A DNA stretch of 47,569 nt from Eubacteriaceae bacterium (GTDB lineage: Bacteria > Bacillota > Clostridia > Eubacteriales > Anaerofustaceae), in NCBI GenBank assembly GCA_009782875.1, contig WRIE01000020.1, forward strand, positions 1 through 47,569. Direction: 5' to 3'. Under the pieces are notes generated by a model that was given only the letters and a program-made list of their open reading frames with translations, did no database searches and had not been told where the DNA came from. The first letter of the stretch is position 1, and each line of letters opens with the position of its first letter. The position numbers and the translations under genes were made by a program. Below are positions 16,564-26,013 of the stretch, in pieces.

Positions 16564-17937
16564 TTATCCGAGCAGGCTGATATAGTACTTGTACATGTCG
16601 TGATGGTAGCGTTCCATGCGTTCCCTGGCAAAGTCAGGGGTATATGGGTATTGTGCTTTAAAATCATCCCAGTTGAAGGCGTACTTGCTGACTATCCTAG
16701 GTGTTGGATCGGCTTTGAATTTCTCGCTGTTAAGCGGGGTTCCAAAGCTTGCCCCGGCATTGTCATAGACAGCATAATCGCGCACAGTCTCGGCGACTGC
16801 GCAGTAGTTTTCCATTGGGATGTCGCTGAGCAGTATCGGGCCCTTGTCGAATCCAAACAAATAGCCCCCGCCCGGCATCATGATGTCAAGCAGCTTTTTG
16901 ACTTCGTCGATATTCTCTTGTTTAGTCTTGGTCTTCACGTTGAGTATCGGATACAAGCCTGAAAGAAAGTACTTGCCGCCCAGCTTGTCCTTGACTAGCT
17001 GTGGATCGCCGAACTCGAAGCGGTAGGTGTTGCCGACTGGCAAATCGGCCAAGATATCAAGGTACCTCATCCAGTCATGCTCGCAGAAGATGTTTATACG
17101 CACACCCCTTGCCGCATACTGTTCGAGCATCCTGCGGTATGTTGGAAGCCATACTTCAACGAAGTCCTTCTCGCGCATGTATGTAGGCATGTGCAAAGGG
17201 GAGCCGCTGCCGCCTTGTGGCGCTGGCAATTGCGGCAGGCCGTTTAGGAACATAAGCGGGTAAAGAGCCTCGCAGGCGTCCAACACCAATTGCCTGTTGC
17301 GCCTTATGTCTTTTGAAATCTCTGTAAAGGACCGCAGCTGGTCAGCAAGAAAGTCATAGGGCGCAGTGGTGAATCCTCCGGACGAGCCTCTTGGCGGACC
17401 AGGGTAGTATCCATACTTCTCCATCAAGGCTGCGATGGTCGGGGCTAGCCCCATGCCATCTTCAAGCCTGGACTGGATTGACATATGTATAGCGCTGCCC
17501 CTCTTGACAGGGTCGTCCATTGACAAGCCGGGAAACTGGCGTGGAATGACGATCTCGAGAAGCGCGGCATATGGGTCAGCTATCAAGGCTTCGTAATCCT
17601 CATATAGCATTCCTATGGTGTTGGGGTGCTGCACAAATCCGCCAGAGCCCATCTGTAGTGAAAGGCTTTCTAGCAACTGGTAATATGCCGGGATTCGGGA
17701 AGCCGCCCCGACGCCGCCCACTGGGCAAGTGTCTGAATAAAGGCGTTCGCACATTTTCTCCGCTTCTTCGCTGAGGCGGCCATAGTCATACTGGAAATCA
17801 AAAAAGTCGATTCCTCCCAACTCAGCTAGGATGTGATGGGATGTGGACATTGAAACAGGAAGCCTTTTTGGAATCTTGTGGTTGTAGTAATCGTCATAGA
17901 GTGAAATTCTCTCTGCCTGAAGAGCTTTTGCGTCCAT
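16564..17937 (-). CDS. URO-D superfamily protein (uroporphyrinogen decarboxylase-like), copy 1
   Basis: This 457-aa TIM-barrel protein belongs to the uroporphyrinogen decarboxylase / corrinoid methyltransferase superfamily (PF01208-like). It shares with the two copies at 19973-22768 the N-terminal KIPKR, PGPPRGSSGG (179-188), DFLADQLRSF (195-204), SPLHMPTYMREKDFVE (246-261), FCEHDW with C285 and H287, and GGGY near the end. The C-x-H pair recalls the H-x-C zinc site of MtaA/MtbA methyltransferases; equivalence is not proven. It is much longer than HemE (about 350 aa), so true uroporphyrinogen decarboxylation is unlikely. AAGGAGGAAGA precedes the ATG. It is more divergent than the other two and lies on the opposite strand, separated from them by a dead insertion sequence. 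Confidence 0.82.
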   Translation of the reverse strand: MDAKALQAERISLYDDYYNHKIPKRLPVSMSTSHHILAELGGIDFFDFQYDYGRLSEEAEKMCERLYSDTCPVGGVGAASRIPAYYQLLESLSLQMGSGGFVQHPNTIGMLYEDYEALIADPYAALLEIVIPRQFPGLSMDDPVKRGSAIHMSIQSRLEDGMGLAPTIAALMEKYGYYPGPPRGSSGGFTTAPYDFLADQLRSFTEISKDIRRNRQLVLDACEALYPLMFLNGLPQLPAPQGGSGSPLHMPTYMREKDFVEVWLPTYRRMLEQYAARGVRINIFCEHDWMRYLDILADLPVGNTYRFEFGDPQLVKDKLGGKYFLSGLYPILNVKTKTKQENIDEVKKLLDIMMPGGGYLFGFDKGPILLSDIPMENYCAVAETVRDYAVYDNAGASFGTPLNSEKFKADPTPRIVSKYAFNWDDFKAQYPYTPDFARERMERYHHDMYKYYISLLG

Positions 17938-17972
17938 TCTTCCTCCTTTTAATACGAATTTGGTATGTGATT

Positions 17973-18001
17973 TTAATAGAATCCTTCCTCATAGCCGCCA
18001 A
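17973..18001 (-). promoter_or_regulatory. Candidate promoter of URO-D copy 1
   Basis: On the minus strand, TTGGCG (18001-17996) and TATTAA (17978-17973) are spaced by 17 bases, about 35 bases before the ATG at 17937. The remaining sequence to 18320 shows no gene, only a small palindrome CTATGCA/TGCATAG at 18121-18145. Confidence 0.45.
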
Positions 18002-18321
18002 TAAAACTTCGCCAAGTCTTATTTCAGTAAAAATACATGTTAGGGCTTATATGCCGCAGAATAGCTAATTTATACTATCATGGCGCTCTAAAGCCTGTCA
18101 ACGGCAATAAGGAAACACAACTATGCATTTAAAAAATGTGCATAGGGAAACAAAATTGTCTACAACACGAGGAAGTGTAAAAACAGCAAGGAAGCAGGTG
18201 CATGGGTTTTGTCTCCTCTCAAGAGCGGCGGATGTGCTCTTTGCCGATTGTATTGATTTTTTATATCCGCATCCGCTGATTCAACACCATCGGCGCAGAC
18301 GCGAAATGTTTGAGTAATTCT

Positions 18322-19809
18322 GAGCTCAAGTTTCGCAACTCAATAATTGAGCTGAAACCGCATTCCATCAGGCATTCCATCGAAAAATCTACACATCAAC
18401 TCGTCTAAATACACGTTATTGTATGGTAGTTGATTTCTAAGGAAGCCTTCCAAATATCTCATCAGCTCGTCGGGAACCTCCAGGAATACCGTGTCTCTTG
18501 CCTCATCGCAAAGCCTATTGTCCTTGGGTCGGAAGAGTCCCTTTGCGCCTCTGTATAGCGCAGGAAGACTATCGCAGTGCAAGCTGTCAATGAATCAAAA
18601 GACCTGCACGAAAACTCTTTTGCCAAGCCTAGATTGCTCTTGGCCACCTTAAAAAAAACTTCCACGCCACAGCGCTTGTCGAACAAACGCACGATCTCCT
18701 CGTTCTCCAGGGAAATGTCGGTGGACGCAATGGCAAGCCACTCTTTCTTCTTGTTCTTGTTGCGCACAAATACAATTTTAAGCCTGGCAGCTATTTTGCC
18801 TTCATTTGAGGGTATTGTTGAAACAAATGCCTCGCAAAGCAATTTTGCCTTGCCCCTTTTTTTTGGAAGCTTCCTGTAAATCTGCGAAAGCGTCAGTTTT
18901 TGGCCTTCCCAGAGGCAATATACATTAGGCATTTTCTTGAGCCTGGCGATGCGCTCGATGCTTGCAGCCTTTAGCTTGGCGAAGAAAATCGGGAACGAAA
19001 ACCAGCTGCCAGCCAGCACATACTTGAAAGGAATCTTGTTTTTACGGGCTAAAACCGCAAATTCCACTGCAAGGCCGCTCTCTTTCACCAGCGCGCGCAG
19101 CCTCCTCTTATGCCCGAGTGTGCGCTTGTCGATGCCCCCGCCCATCTCCTGGCGCCGGTGGTTCTTCTCGCGCGAGCTTAGCAGCTGGAAACTGATGGGA
19201 ACAACCGTCGCGCCATCGCTCCAAACCCCAACAAGCAGGCTGAATCCCTTGAGCGCATGCATCTTTTACATGGTCGTACACTCTGGCCAACAATTAGCCG
19301 CTTTGCTCCTGGTTCGGCCATATAATGTGGTGTCTAGTATGAGTGTGTCCACACGACCCTCTCCTGTGGCCTTCTGATTTTTGTGATTATCTTGACAGCT
19401 GCCAACAGGAGGAGCTTCTCCCAGTTGCTATTTGGGTTCGCCAAGAAACGGCAGGCTGCATCCTTCTTCGATGTCGCCACAGGGTCGTTCGACGACAGGG
19501 CTTGGCTCCAGCTCTTATGTGTAAAAATTAACGAAAATATAAGTTTCAGCAACTCGAGGGAGGACATTCCGCTGCGCTTGTTGAAATTGCATTGCTTTAG
19601 CATCGTCCCAAATTTCAGGCGTGAAAAGAACGAATCCGGTGCTTTTTGCTGCTCATGGCCTGGTACAATGTTATTCATAGGGGGTTCCCTTTCTAGTTTT
19701 ATTTGTTCACTTAACAATATTATACTAGATTTTAGGGAGCTTTCCTGTTGTTTTGATTAATAGATTAGTCTAATTTTGCAATCATTCTTCAAATGCGAAA
19801 CTTGAGTTC
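18322..19809 (-). mobile_element. Degenerate IS4-family insertion sequence
   Basis: The element is bounded by imperfect terminal inverted repeats: GAGCTCAAGTTTCGCA (18322-18337) and its partner at 19794-19809, which match at 15 of 16 positions. The transposase inside is broken. No target-site duplication is visible directly outside the repeats, so the insertion is old or the ends have eroded. It splits the URO-D cluster. Confidence 0.7.
18340..19678 (-). pseudogene. IS4-family DDE transposase, frameshifted
   Basis: The N-terminal part (from 19678, MNNIVPGHEQQKAPDSFFSR) ends near 19334. The catalytic part is in a second frame (19262-18462), with LAGSWFSFPIFF, KLTLSQIYRKLPKKRGKAK, IVFVRNKNKKKEWLAIASTD and RCGVEVFFKVAKSNLGLAKEF. 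The C-terminus (LCDEARDTVFLEVPDELMR) is in a third frame, ending at 18340. Clostridial IS4 transposases carry these motifs in one continuous protein of about 450 aa. At least two frameshifts mean it is inactive. Confidence 0.8.
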
Positions 19810-19910
19810 TGCATCTTTAAGCGTATTGTCCCAGCGCTCACTACAGCTTGCAACAAAAAATCCCGGAAAACCACTTAATTCTTAAATTCCCAGCCATATG
19901 CAATTTTGCA

Positions 19911-19939
19911 TTGACTTGTCTATGTATAATTACTAATAT
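19911..19939 (+). promoter_or_regulatory. Promoter of the tandem URO-D operon
   Basis: TTGACT (19911-19916) and TAATAT (19934-19939) are spaced by 17 bases, about 34 bases before the ATG at 19973. A TATAAT at 19925-19930 is too close to this -35 to be its partner. Confidence 0.55.
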
Positions 19940-19972
19940 TAAATTAAAAAGAGAAAGAGGTGGCTACACAAG

Positions 19973-21355
19973 ATGCTAGAAGCTGTAAAAGCGCTGCAAG
20001 ATGAACGGATCCTAATGTATAAAGAGCACTATAACAACACAATCCCCAAAAGGATGCCAATGCGCTTGTCCATGCCTAACAGGGTCATCGCAGAGTCCCT
20101 TGGGTTGAGCGGCATCGATTTCAATTATGATGCGTCTGTGCTGGACGAAGCCAAGCTAGAAATCGCCCGCACTATTTTTTCTGACCAAAACCCCTTTTCT
20201 GCCCCAGGAATCGTAGGCAACCGGTTCCCAGGATACTACCAGCTGCTTAGAAGCCAAAGTTTTGTTATGTCAAATACCGGCTTTACACAACATCCCGAAG
20301 TCATTGGCATGGACCCAGGGCAGTATCCCAAACTGATAGAAGATCCAATCGGGTTGTTGTTTGAAGATGTGCTGCCGACCCATTATAAATCTTTTGCCGT
20401 TGGGGCAGTAGGCGCTGCCAACTATTTTATGATGGCCTCATCATACACTGCCCAAATTGGCGCCCCGTTTGCTACAATAAATGCGCAACTAGCTAAAGAG
20501 CACGGATACTGGCCTGGCGCCCCAAGAGGCTCGGGAGGCTCAGGGGTAGCTCCCTTTGACTTTATTGCCGACCAGTTGCGCTCTTTCTCCGGCATCTCCA
20601 CAGATATCCGCAGAAATAGGGAAGCCCTTAAAGAAGCATGCGATGTTATGGTTCCCCTGATGTTCAACTGGAGCCTTCCGCCGAACCCGGATCCACAAGG
20701 GCAAGTACGCTGCCCGTTGCATATGCCTACATATATGCGCGAAAAAGACTTTGTCGAGCTATGGATGCCATCCTTCCAGAAGATCATGGAGCAATGGGCA
20801 GCCAGAGGCGTGCGCACAGGCTTGTTTTGCGAGCATGATTGGACCCGCTTTTTTGATGTGATCCAAGATATGCCCCACGGTGTCGAGATCCAATTCGAGT
20901 ATGGCGACACACAGGAGATCAAAGACAAAGTCGGCAAAAAGTTCCTTTTAACCGGCATGTACCCTATAACTATGGTTGGCCGCTCCACCAAGCAGCAAGT
21001 ATTGGATAAAGCCAAACAAATGCTTGATATCTTGATGCCTGGCGGAGGCTACATATTCTACTTTGACAAGAATCCCCTTTACTTGGGAGATGTCAACTTC
21101 GAGAATATGGCCGCGCTCGGCGATTTTGTCCATGAGTACGCTGTATACGACAATCCTGGGCAGTCCTACGGTTGGCCTGTGAACTACGAGAACTTCGCTA
21201 TAGATCCTTCAATTGAAGTATTGCCCAAGAGCAAATATCTCCATGATTGGGATGGTTTTAAAGCCGAGTACCCATTGGCGCCGGATTTTGCCGCTCCAAT
21301 GTTCAAACAGCTGCAAAAAGAGACCTTGAATTCATTTTTAGACCTGCTTCGATGA
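19973..21355 (+). CDS. URO-D superfamily protein, copy 2
   Basis: This 460-aa protein is of the same family as the minus-strand copy at 16564-17937 and very close to the next gene. Conserved blocks: NTIPKRMPMRLS (22-33), SFVMSNTGFTQHPEVIGM (96-113), YWPGAPRGS (179-187), DFIADQLRSF (196-205), PLHMPTYMREKDF (248-260), FCEHDW with C286 and H288, and LMPGGGY (354-360). The superfamily includes HemE, which decarboxylates uroporphyrinogen III, and MtaA/MtbA/CmuA-type methyltransferases that move methyl groups between corrinoids and thiols. Length and motifs favour an uncharacterised branch, possibly methyl transfer. AGAGGTGG precedes the ATG. It forms an operon with copy 3, 30 bases downstream. Confidence 0.85.
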   Translation: MLEAVKALQDERILMYKEHYNNTIPKRMPMRLSMPNRVIAESLGLSGIDFNYDASVLDEAKLEIARTIFSDQNPFSAPGIVGNRFPGYYQLLRSQSFVMSNTGFTQHPEVIGMDPGQYPKLIEDPIGLLFEDVLPTHYKSFAVGAVGAANYFMMASSYTAQIGAPFATINAQLAKEHGYWPGAPRGSGGSGVAPFDFIADQLRSFSGISTDIRRNREALKEACDVMVPLMFNWSLPPNPDPQGQVRCPLHMPTYMREKDFVELWMPSFQKIMEQWAARGVRTGLFCEHDWTRFFDVIQDMPHGVEIQFEYGDTQEIKDKVGKKFLLTGMYPITMVGRSTKQQVLDKAKQMLDILMPGGGYIFYFDKNPLYLGDVNFENMAALGDFVHEYAVYDNPGQSYGWPVNYENFAIDPSIEVLPKSKYLHDWDGFKAEYPLAPDFAAPMFKQLQKETLNSFLDLLR

Positions 21356-21385
21356 CACAAAAATCCGAAAAATAGGTGGCAATAA

Positions 21386-22768
21386 GTGAGAGACGAGATA
21401 AAAGCCCTCCAAGAAGAGCGCAACCAGATTTTTGAAGACCATTATGGCAATAAAATACCAAAAAGAGTGCCGATGAGGCTGTCTGTGCCTGACAGGGTCA
21501 TCGCAGAGCGCTTAGGCCTTAGCAGCATCGACTTCAACTATGACCCCTCAGTGCTGGCTGATGCCAAGTTTGAAATAGCACAGCAGATATTCACAGACAC
21601 TTACCCATTCACAGTGGCCGGATCGATTGTGGGCCGTTCCCCAGGTTTCTTCCAGCTGCTGCGCAGCCAAAGCTTCGTCATGTCCAATACAGGCTACACC
21701 CAGCACCCGGAAGTCATTGGCATGGATGCAAGCCAATACCCGAAACTGATCGCCGACCCTGTAGGTTTCCTGTTTGAGGATGTCATCCCAAGGCATTTCG
21801 AATCTTTCGGGCTTGCGCCAGTGGGGGCGGTAAACTACTTTATGATGGGCCTGTCGCTATTAAAAGGCTTTGCAGACAAAGGGGCGCCTGTTGTAGCCCA
21901 GCTCTATGACGAGCATGGCTACTGGCCTGGAGCTCCCCGGGGATCAAGCACCAGCGGCACATCCCCATATGACTTTATCGCAGACCAGCTGCGTTCATTT
22001 TCTGAAATCTCAAAAGATATCAGGCGCCGGCGCACAGAGCTCAAAGAAGCCTGTGATGCTGTGACTCCATTGATGTTTGTGTGGGGCAATCCTGGCAAAC
22101 CGCACCCGCTAGGCTGTGTCCGCTCGCCGTTGCATATGCCCACATATATGAGGGAGAAAGATTTCATTGAAATCTGGATGCCAAGTTGGCAAAGGTGCAT
22201 GGAACAGTGGGCTGCCAGGGGAGCGCGGACCCGCCTCTTTTGCGAGCACGATTGGACCAGGCTCCTTGACGTTATCCAAGATATGCCACATGGGGTTGAA
22301 ATCCAATTTGAGTATGGCGATCCAAGAGTATTCAAAGAGAAAGTGGGCAAGAAATTCCTGCTCACAGGCATGTACCCCCTCTCAACAGTAGCCCATGGCA
22401 GCAAGCAGGATGTTATTGACAAAGCAAAAGAAATGCTTGATGTCTTAATGCCAGGCGGAGGGTATTCCTTCGACTTTGACAAAGGACCTTTATATCTGGG
22501 AGACATCAACTTTGAGAACTTGATAGCCCTCGGTGAGACGTTCAGGGATTATGGCGTTTATAGCAATCCAGGAGGGGAATTCGGAAAACCGATTAATTTC
22601 GAAGGTTTTACAATCGACCCCTCGATTGACGTGTTGCCAAAATCCCCCTACTTGCATGACTGGGATTCATTCAAGTCTGAGTACCCCCTTGCTCCCGGCT
22701 TTGCCCAAGGGCAGCTTAAGCAGCTTCAGAAAGACACTTTCAGCACTATTATGCAACTGCTGCGCTAA
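21386..22768 (+). CDS. URO-D superfamily protein, copy 3 (tandem paralogue)
   Basis: This 460-aa protein aligns end to end with copy 2, with long identical blocks and shared positions (H250, C286, H288), so a tandem duplication is clear. Differences cluster around 155-175 and 233-246, regions that may line the substrate pocket. It starts at GTG (21386) behind AGGTGG; no ATG in frame fits better. A terminator hairpin follows at 22824. Two retained paralogues suggest either two substrates or a heteromeric assembly. The relation to the nitrogenase-like genes at 11411-15733 is positional only. Confidence 0.85.
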   Translation: MRDEIKALQEERNQIFEDHYGNKIPKRVPMRLSVPDRVIAERLGLSSIDFNYDPSVLADAKFEIAQQIFTDTYPFTVAGSIVGRSPGFFQLLRSQSFVMSNTGYTQHPEVIGMDASQYPKLIADPVGFLFEDVIPRHFESFGLAPVGAVNYFMMGLSLLKGFADKGAPVVAQLYDEHGYWPGAPRGSSTSGTSPYDFIADQLRSFSEISKDIRRRRTELKEACDAVTPLMFVWGNPGKPHPLGCVRSPLHMPTYMREKDFIEIWMPSWQRCMEQWAARGARTRLFCEHDWTRLLDVIQDMPHGVEIQFEYGDPRVFKEKVGKKFLLTGMYPLSTVAHGSKQDVIDKAKEMLDVLMPGGGYSFDFDKGPLYLGDINFENLIALGETFRDYGVYSNPGGEFGKPINFEGFTIDPSIDVLPKSPYLHDWDSFKSEYPLAPGFAQGQLKQLQKDTFSTIMQLLR

Positions 22769-22823
22769 ATCCACATTCGGTATGCCCTTAATAATTAAAT
22801 ATGTGCTTTTTAAGCAAAAATAT

Positions 22824-22859
22824 AATTGGAGCCCCGAGGCGAGGGGGCTCCAATTATTA
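22824..22859 (+). terminator. Terminator of the URO-D operon
   Basis: AATTGGAGCCCC (22824-22835) pairs with GGGGCTCCAATT (22844-22855), giving a 12-bp stem with a short loop, followed by ATTAT. It lies 55 bases after the stop of copy 3. Confidence 0.75.
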
Positions 22860-23368
22860 TGGACTTGACAAAAGAATCATGTAAATCGTACTAATGCTAT
22901 TGTTGTTTTTTAAGCTATGTGCCGAACAGCTATTTGTGGTCAGGGTATTGTGTCAAAGAAATCTTTATCTATCCAAAGGGCAGGATGGACAACTCCAACA
23001 TCCGTTCCGCTCTTTGTTTTAGAACACTTCGCTTCAGCGAGTATCCTGGGTTTGGCTAAATGGTTTTTCGTAATGCTTTTAGCCAAAGGGCTCCTTGTGG
23101 GCACAGTTGCGATCCTGTTTGCGGTTCAATGGACATGTTGTTGATTGCATAAATGCGCACAACGCCATTCTGGACTTTTTGAATAGTTTTAAAAGGCGCA
23201 TGCTCTTGCTTCTTTGCTAGCCGTTTATGCGGCTATAGGCTTCTTTGTGGCCCATGCATAGCTTAGGCGCTATTGCATTTTTAGGGGCCCTTCCCGAAGC
23301 GGGCCTGTTGCTTCCATGGACGGGAGAGCCTTTTCGAAAGGCGGTCCGCATTTGAGTATGCGCTACTC
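22860..23368. other. No gene recognised
   Basis: Short broken frames only. A 9-bp inverted repeat TTGGCTAAA/TTTAGCCAA lies at about 23051-23085. The composition and lack of ribosome sites suggest decayed sequence. Confidence 0.4.
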
Positions 23369-23656
23369 CTACAATGAGCTCATTGCTGATGTCAATTTGC
23401 CTAATAGGAACATTTGGCTCATAGACACTGTCGAGATCATGTCTCTCACACTTGTATTAACATCAAGCAAGTCGTTGACATCCGGATCAAGCCCTGCTGT
23501 GGAAAGCACATACTGCAGCTTTTCTCCTTCAGCATTGAGGATATGGCTTAACGCAAGCTCTTCCATAGCGATGGATGAGAATATTTGGGCTATTGAGTTG
23601 TTAATTCCAATTGGCTCGTAGTTTTGGGCATCTGACGGAAAAATTGGCAATGACAT
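23369..23656 (-). CDS. Small protein of a spore/exosporium-associated Clostridia and Bacilli type
   Basis: This 95-aa protein resembles a family of short helical proteins with the pattern SIAxEELxLSHIxNAEGEKLQYVL followed by DLLxVNxSVRD. Here I read SIAMEELALSHILNAEGEK (about 28-46) and DLLDVNTSVRDM. The family is often seen with collagen-like or exosporium proteins; its function is unknown. I chose the start at 23656 because GGGAGA lies about 10 bases upstream; the 23 extra codons of a longer reading are not supported. It stands alone amid decayed DNA but its frame is intact. It hints, weakly, at a spore-forming ancestor. Confidence 0.65.
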   Translation of the reverse strand: MSLPIFPSDAQNYEPIGINNSIAQIFSSIAMEELALSHILNAEGEKLQYVLSTAGLDPDVNDLLDVNTSVRDMISTVSMSQMFLLGKLTSAMSSL

Positions 23657-24048
23657 TATATTGTTTTCTCCCTGAAATAAATATTTGAGACTAAATCTCC
23701 TTGACAGTATATATAAATGCGCCATGCCATCAGATTGACAATGGTTCTTATACTAATTTGGGAAGTTTCTTTTTAGATGCCATGCCAAGATCCGGGATAA
23801 TTACATTATCGCCTAAAACTAGCATTTTTTCGACTTGATAACCTATCTACGGGATTAGCCTGGAGGCTGCGCGGTTTTAATAGTTCTTATACGCCCTGCT
23901 CTTGCCAAGTTTGATTAGTTGGATACATGGCGCAGGCAAATAGCGCAGTTGTTTTCCAAAATAACAAACCCAAACCTCGAAACGCAATACTGCAGCTGTA
24001 AATGGAATAAGCTCAAAATAGCGGAAGCTTGTCTAGTTGCCAACACTG

Positions 24049-24078
24049 AAAAAAGGGCTGCGCTTTGCTGCGCAGCCC
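24049..24078 (-). terminator. Minus-strand terminator hairpin without an intact gene
   Basis: GGGCTGCGC (24055-24063) pairs with GCGCAGCCC (24070-24078). On the minus strand a run of six T follows. No intact minus-strand gene lies just above it, so it may be left from a decayed gene. The rest of 23657-24606 shows no gene. Confidence 0.5.
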
Positions 24079-24223
24079 AAGTGTCAAGTATAAAAGGTGT
24101 TAAACAATATAAGGTTAGAAATAGGAATTATAGACAATAATCGTCCTCATCCATAAGCATGATATGCTAAACGCCTACGGTATGTGCTACAGGCTGGAAA
24201 ATAAAAACTAAACGCTATTTAGG

Positions 24224-24256
24224 CAAAGGGCTGCGCCTTCAAGGCGCGGCCCTTTG
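24224..24256. repeat. GC-rich hairpin with 16-bp arms
   Basis: CAAAGGGCTGCGCCTT (24224-24239) pairs with 24241-24256 with one G-U pair. The stem is related in style (GGGCTGCGC core) to the one at 24055-24078, 150 bases earlier. No T-run follows on either strand beyond TTTG. Confidence 0.6.
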
Positions 24257-24606
24257 AAACAGAAAGAAGTTTGAGAAGTTGTTCTTTAATATAGACAAGA
24301 TTTAATTTATATGCCAACCGATAGCATATTATGCCAATAAAACAGCTTATGTTACATTTAACGGCATTTTATGGCAGCATTCTACACACCGCTAAGAGGA
24401 TGTTTAGTATCTCCTCAAAAGAACTGAAAGGAATGATAAAACAAACATTTGGCAAAATGTGCCCAAGCGGCTTTCGCAAACCTACAGCCTCCTGCAATTG
24501 TCGGCCCATCCGAATGATCTTTCAACAATCCATCTTTTTGGAGGGACTATGAACATATGGGCCTCGTTGCGTTTGACAACTTCGACTTTTGAGTCAACCA
24601 GCCCTT

Positions 24607-25085
24607 TTATTGCTTAGCAAAGCTCTCTCCAGTATAAGCGCTGCCGGCTAAAACAGTCTCAAAGCTTTCATATTTGCCGGCATTAATTGTAGCCAGCTCT
24701 ATTGCCCCATCCCTGTCTGTAAAATCGGCTGTCGTGATATGTATGCCATGGGCAGCCCTAAAATTCCAGTCCCCAAGCGCACTTTCGCCCCTGATATTTT
24801 TTTCCCCGCATCATAGCCTTTCCCGCTTGCTGTGAATGCGTTTTTAATGCTTTTTGAGTCGATGGCCAGCATCGACGGGCCAGGGCTTCTCCCGTTTATG
24901 GTCCGCTTTGGCATAGCTAGCTCTTCTAAGCTTCCTCAAAAGCGCTGCGTTCATCGTGTCCTGTGTAGTTTTTTTTGCCCCATTTTCGATAATGGCAGCA
25001 AACATCCTGCCATTATCGAAAGTCGCGGGGCAATGCCCTACATCTGCACCCTTCGCGTAAAACATAAAGTATTGCTCGACGAGCT
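24607..25085 (-). pseudogene. IS5-family transposase remnant
   Basis: The minus strand reads, in shifting frames, LRKLRRASYAKADHKR, then LAIDSKSIKNAFTASGKGYD and AGKKISGAKVRLGTGILGLP. It continues with HITTADFTDRDGAIELATIN and ends with AGSAYTGESFAKQ at 24607. These are the DDE-region motifs of IS5-type transposases (DSKSVKN, GYDAGKKxSG, DxxYxGxxFA). Several frameshifts and missing ends show it is dead. Confidence 0.65.
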
Positions 25086-25250
25086 TTAAGGCTCTTTAGG
25101 CGGCTTCCAGCCGCACAACCTGAAATCTGCCGCCTTCTAGGCCGTGGCGGCTCAGTTTTGAGTAGCATCCATTGCGTGTATCTCTAGGCATAAAGATTCG
25201 CAGAGCCGAGGGATGTAGCAAAAGTAGCAAAACGAAAGGCAGGAATAATT

Positions 25251-25506
25251 ATGAAGAAGAGCGCTAAGATCCTTGTCCTCGCAATAATATTTGGCAACGT
25301 TGTGGCTGCAGGAACAATTATATACCTGCTAAATCTCGATTATGCAGGACAGGCTGGAACAGCTAATGAACAGCCAAAGCCCTCAAGGGGATTTGGAACC
25401 CAGAGAATGTGCAGTGGATAATTGCTTCAGTTGGAATGGGGATAGCCAGGTCAGTGTTTATATGCTAAGGCTTTGGTACACCGCTACAGTTAATGAAGGA
25501 AGATAA
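25251..25506 (+). pseudogene. Small membrane-anchored protein gene, probably frameshifted
   Basis: From ATG 25251 (AGGA 9 bases upstream) a 56-residue protein runs to a TAA at 25419. It has a signal-anchor-like N-terminus (KKSAKILVLAIIFGN, then AAGTIIYLL). Near codon 46 a one-base shift opens a second frame continuing with DLEPRECAVDNCFSWNGDSQ to a stop at 25506, which looks like the natural C-terminal part of about 85 residues. It could be a short functional gene of 56 aa, but the coding-like continuation favours a frameshift. The family is unknown. Confidence 0.4.
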
Positions 25507-25606
25507 GCGGGTAAACAATCGACAATTGACAAATGGATTGAACTATCAGGAATGCTGCCATTAAACGGGACAATATTCCAAAATGCGGCATTAGTTAGCC
25601 AATAAA

Positions 25607-25647
25607 AAAACACAGCTTAGCTAGTAAGTACAGCTGAGCTGTGTTTT
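25607..25647. terminator. Strong terminator hairpin
   Basis: The A-rich arm ending CACAGCTTAGCT (25611-25622) pairs with AGCTGAGCTGTG (25632-25643), one mismatch, flanked by A- and T-runs on both sides. It follows the small frameshifted gene. The stretch 25648-26013 contains no gene that I can see. Confidence 0.7.
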
Positions 25648-26013
25648 TGGGCGCGCCCGGCATGGGTGTCGCTGTCATCTAATAAGTACCAACGAATCAA
25701 CCTAGCTAAAGTCCTGGTGCATAATATGACAATTGATCGTGTGATGTGCCATAGATTTACCGCAAAATGTTTTTCATACTCCAAAACCACACATAAATCC
25801 AACAAATATCCCAAAACATGCCCATTCGCATAATTTCAACCTATCTTGGCGCCCCCCAAACGCAAAAGTCCACGCCCAAAAGGCAGCCAAAACTGTCTGG
25901 ATGCGTTCAAGGCCTGTCAAGTAAAAGGAAGCGCCAAGGATAAAGGGGATTACAGCGCTCTATCAAGCCAATAAAAGCATATGGCAGGACAAGCGCTTTT
26001 ATATGCTAAATCC

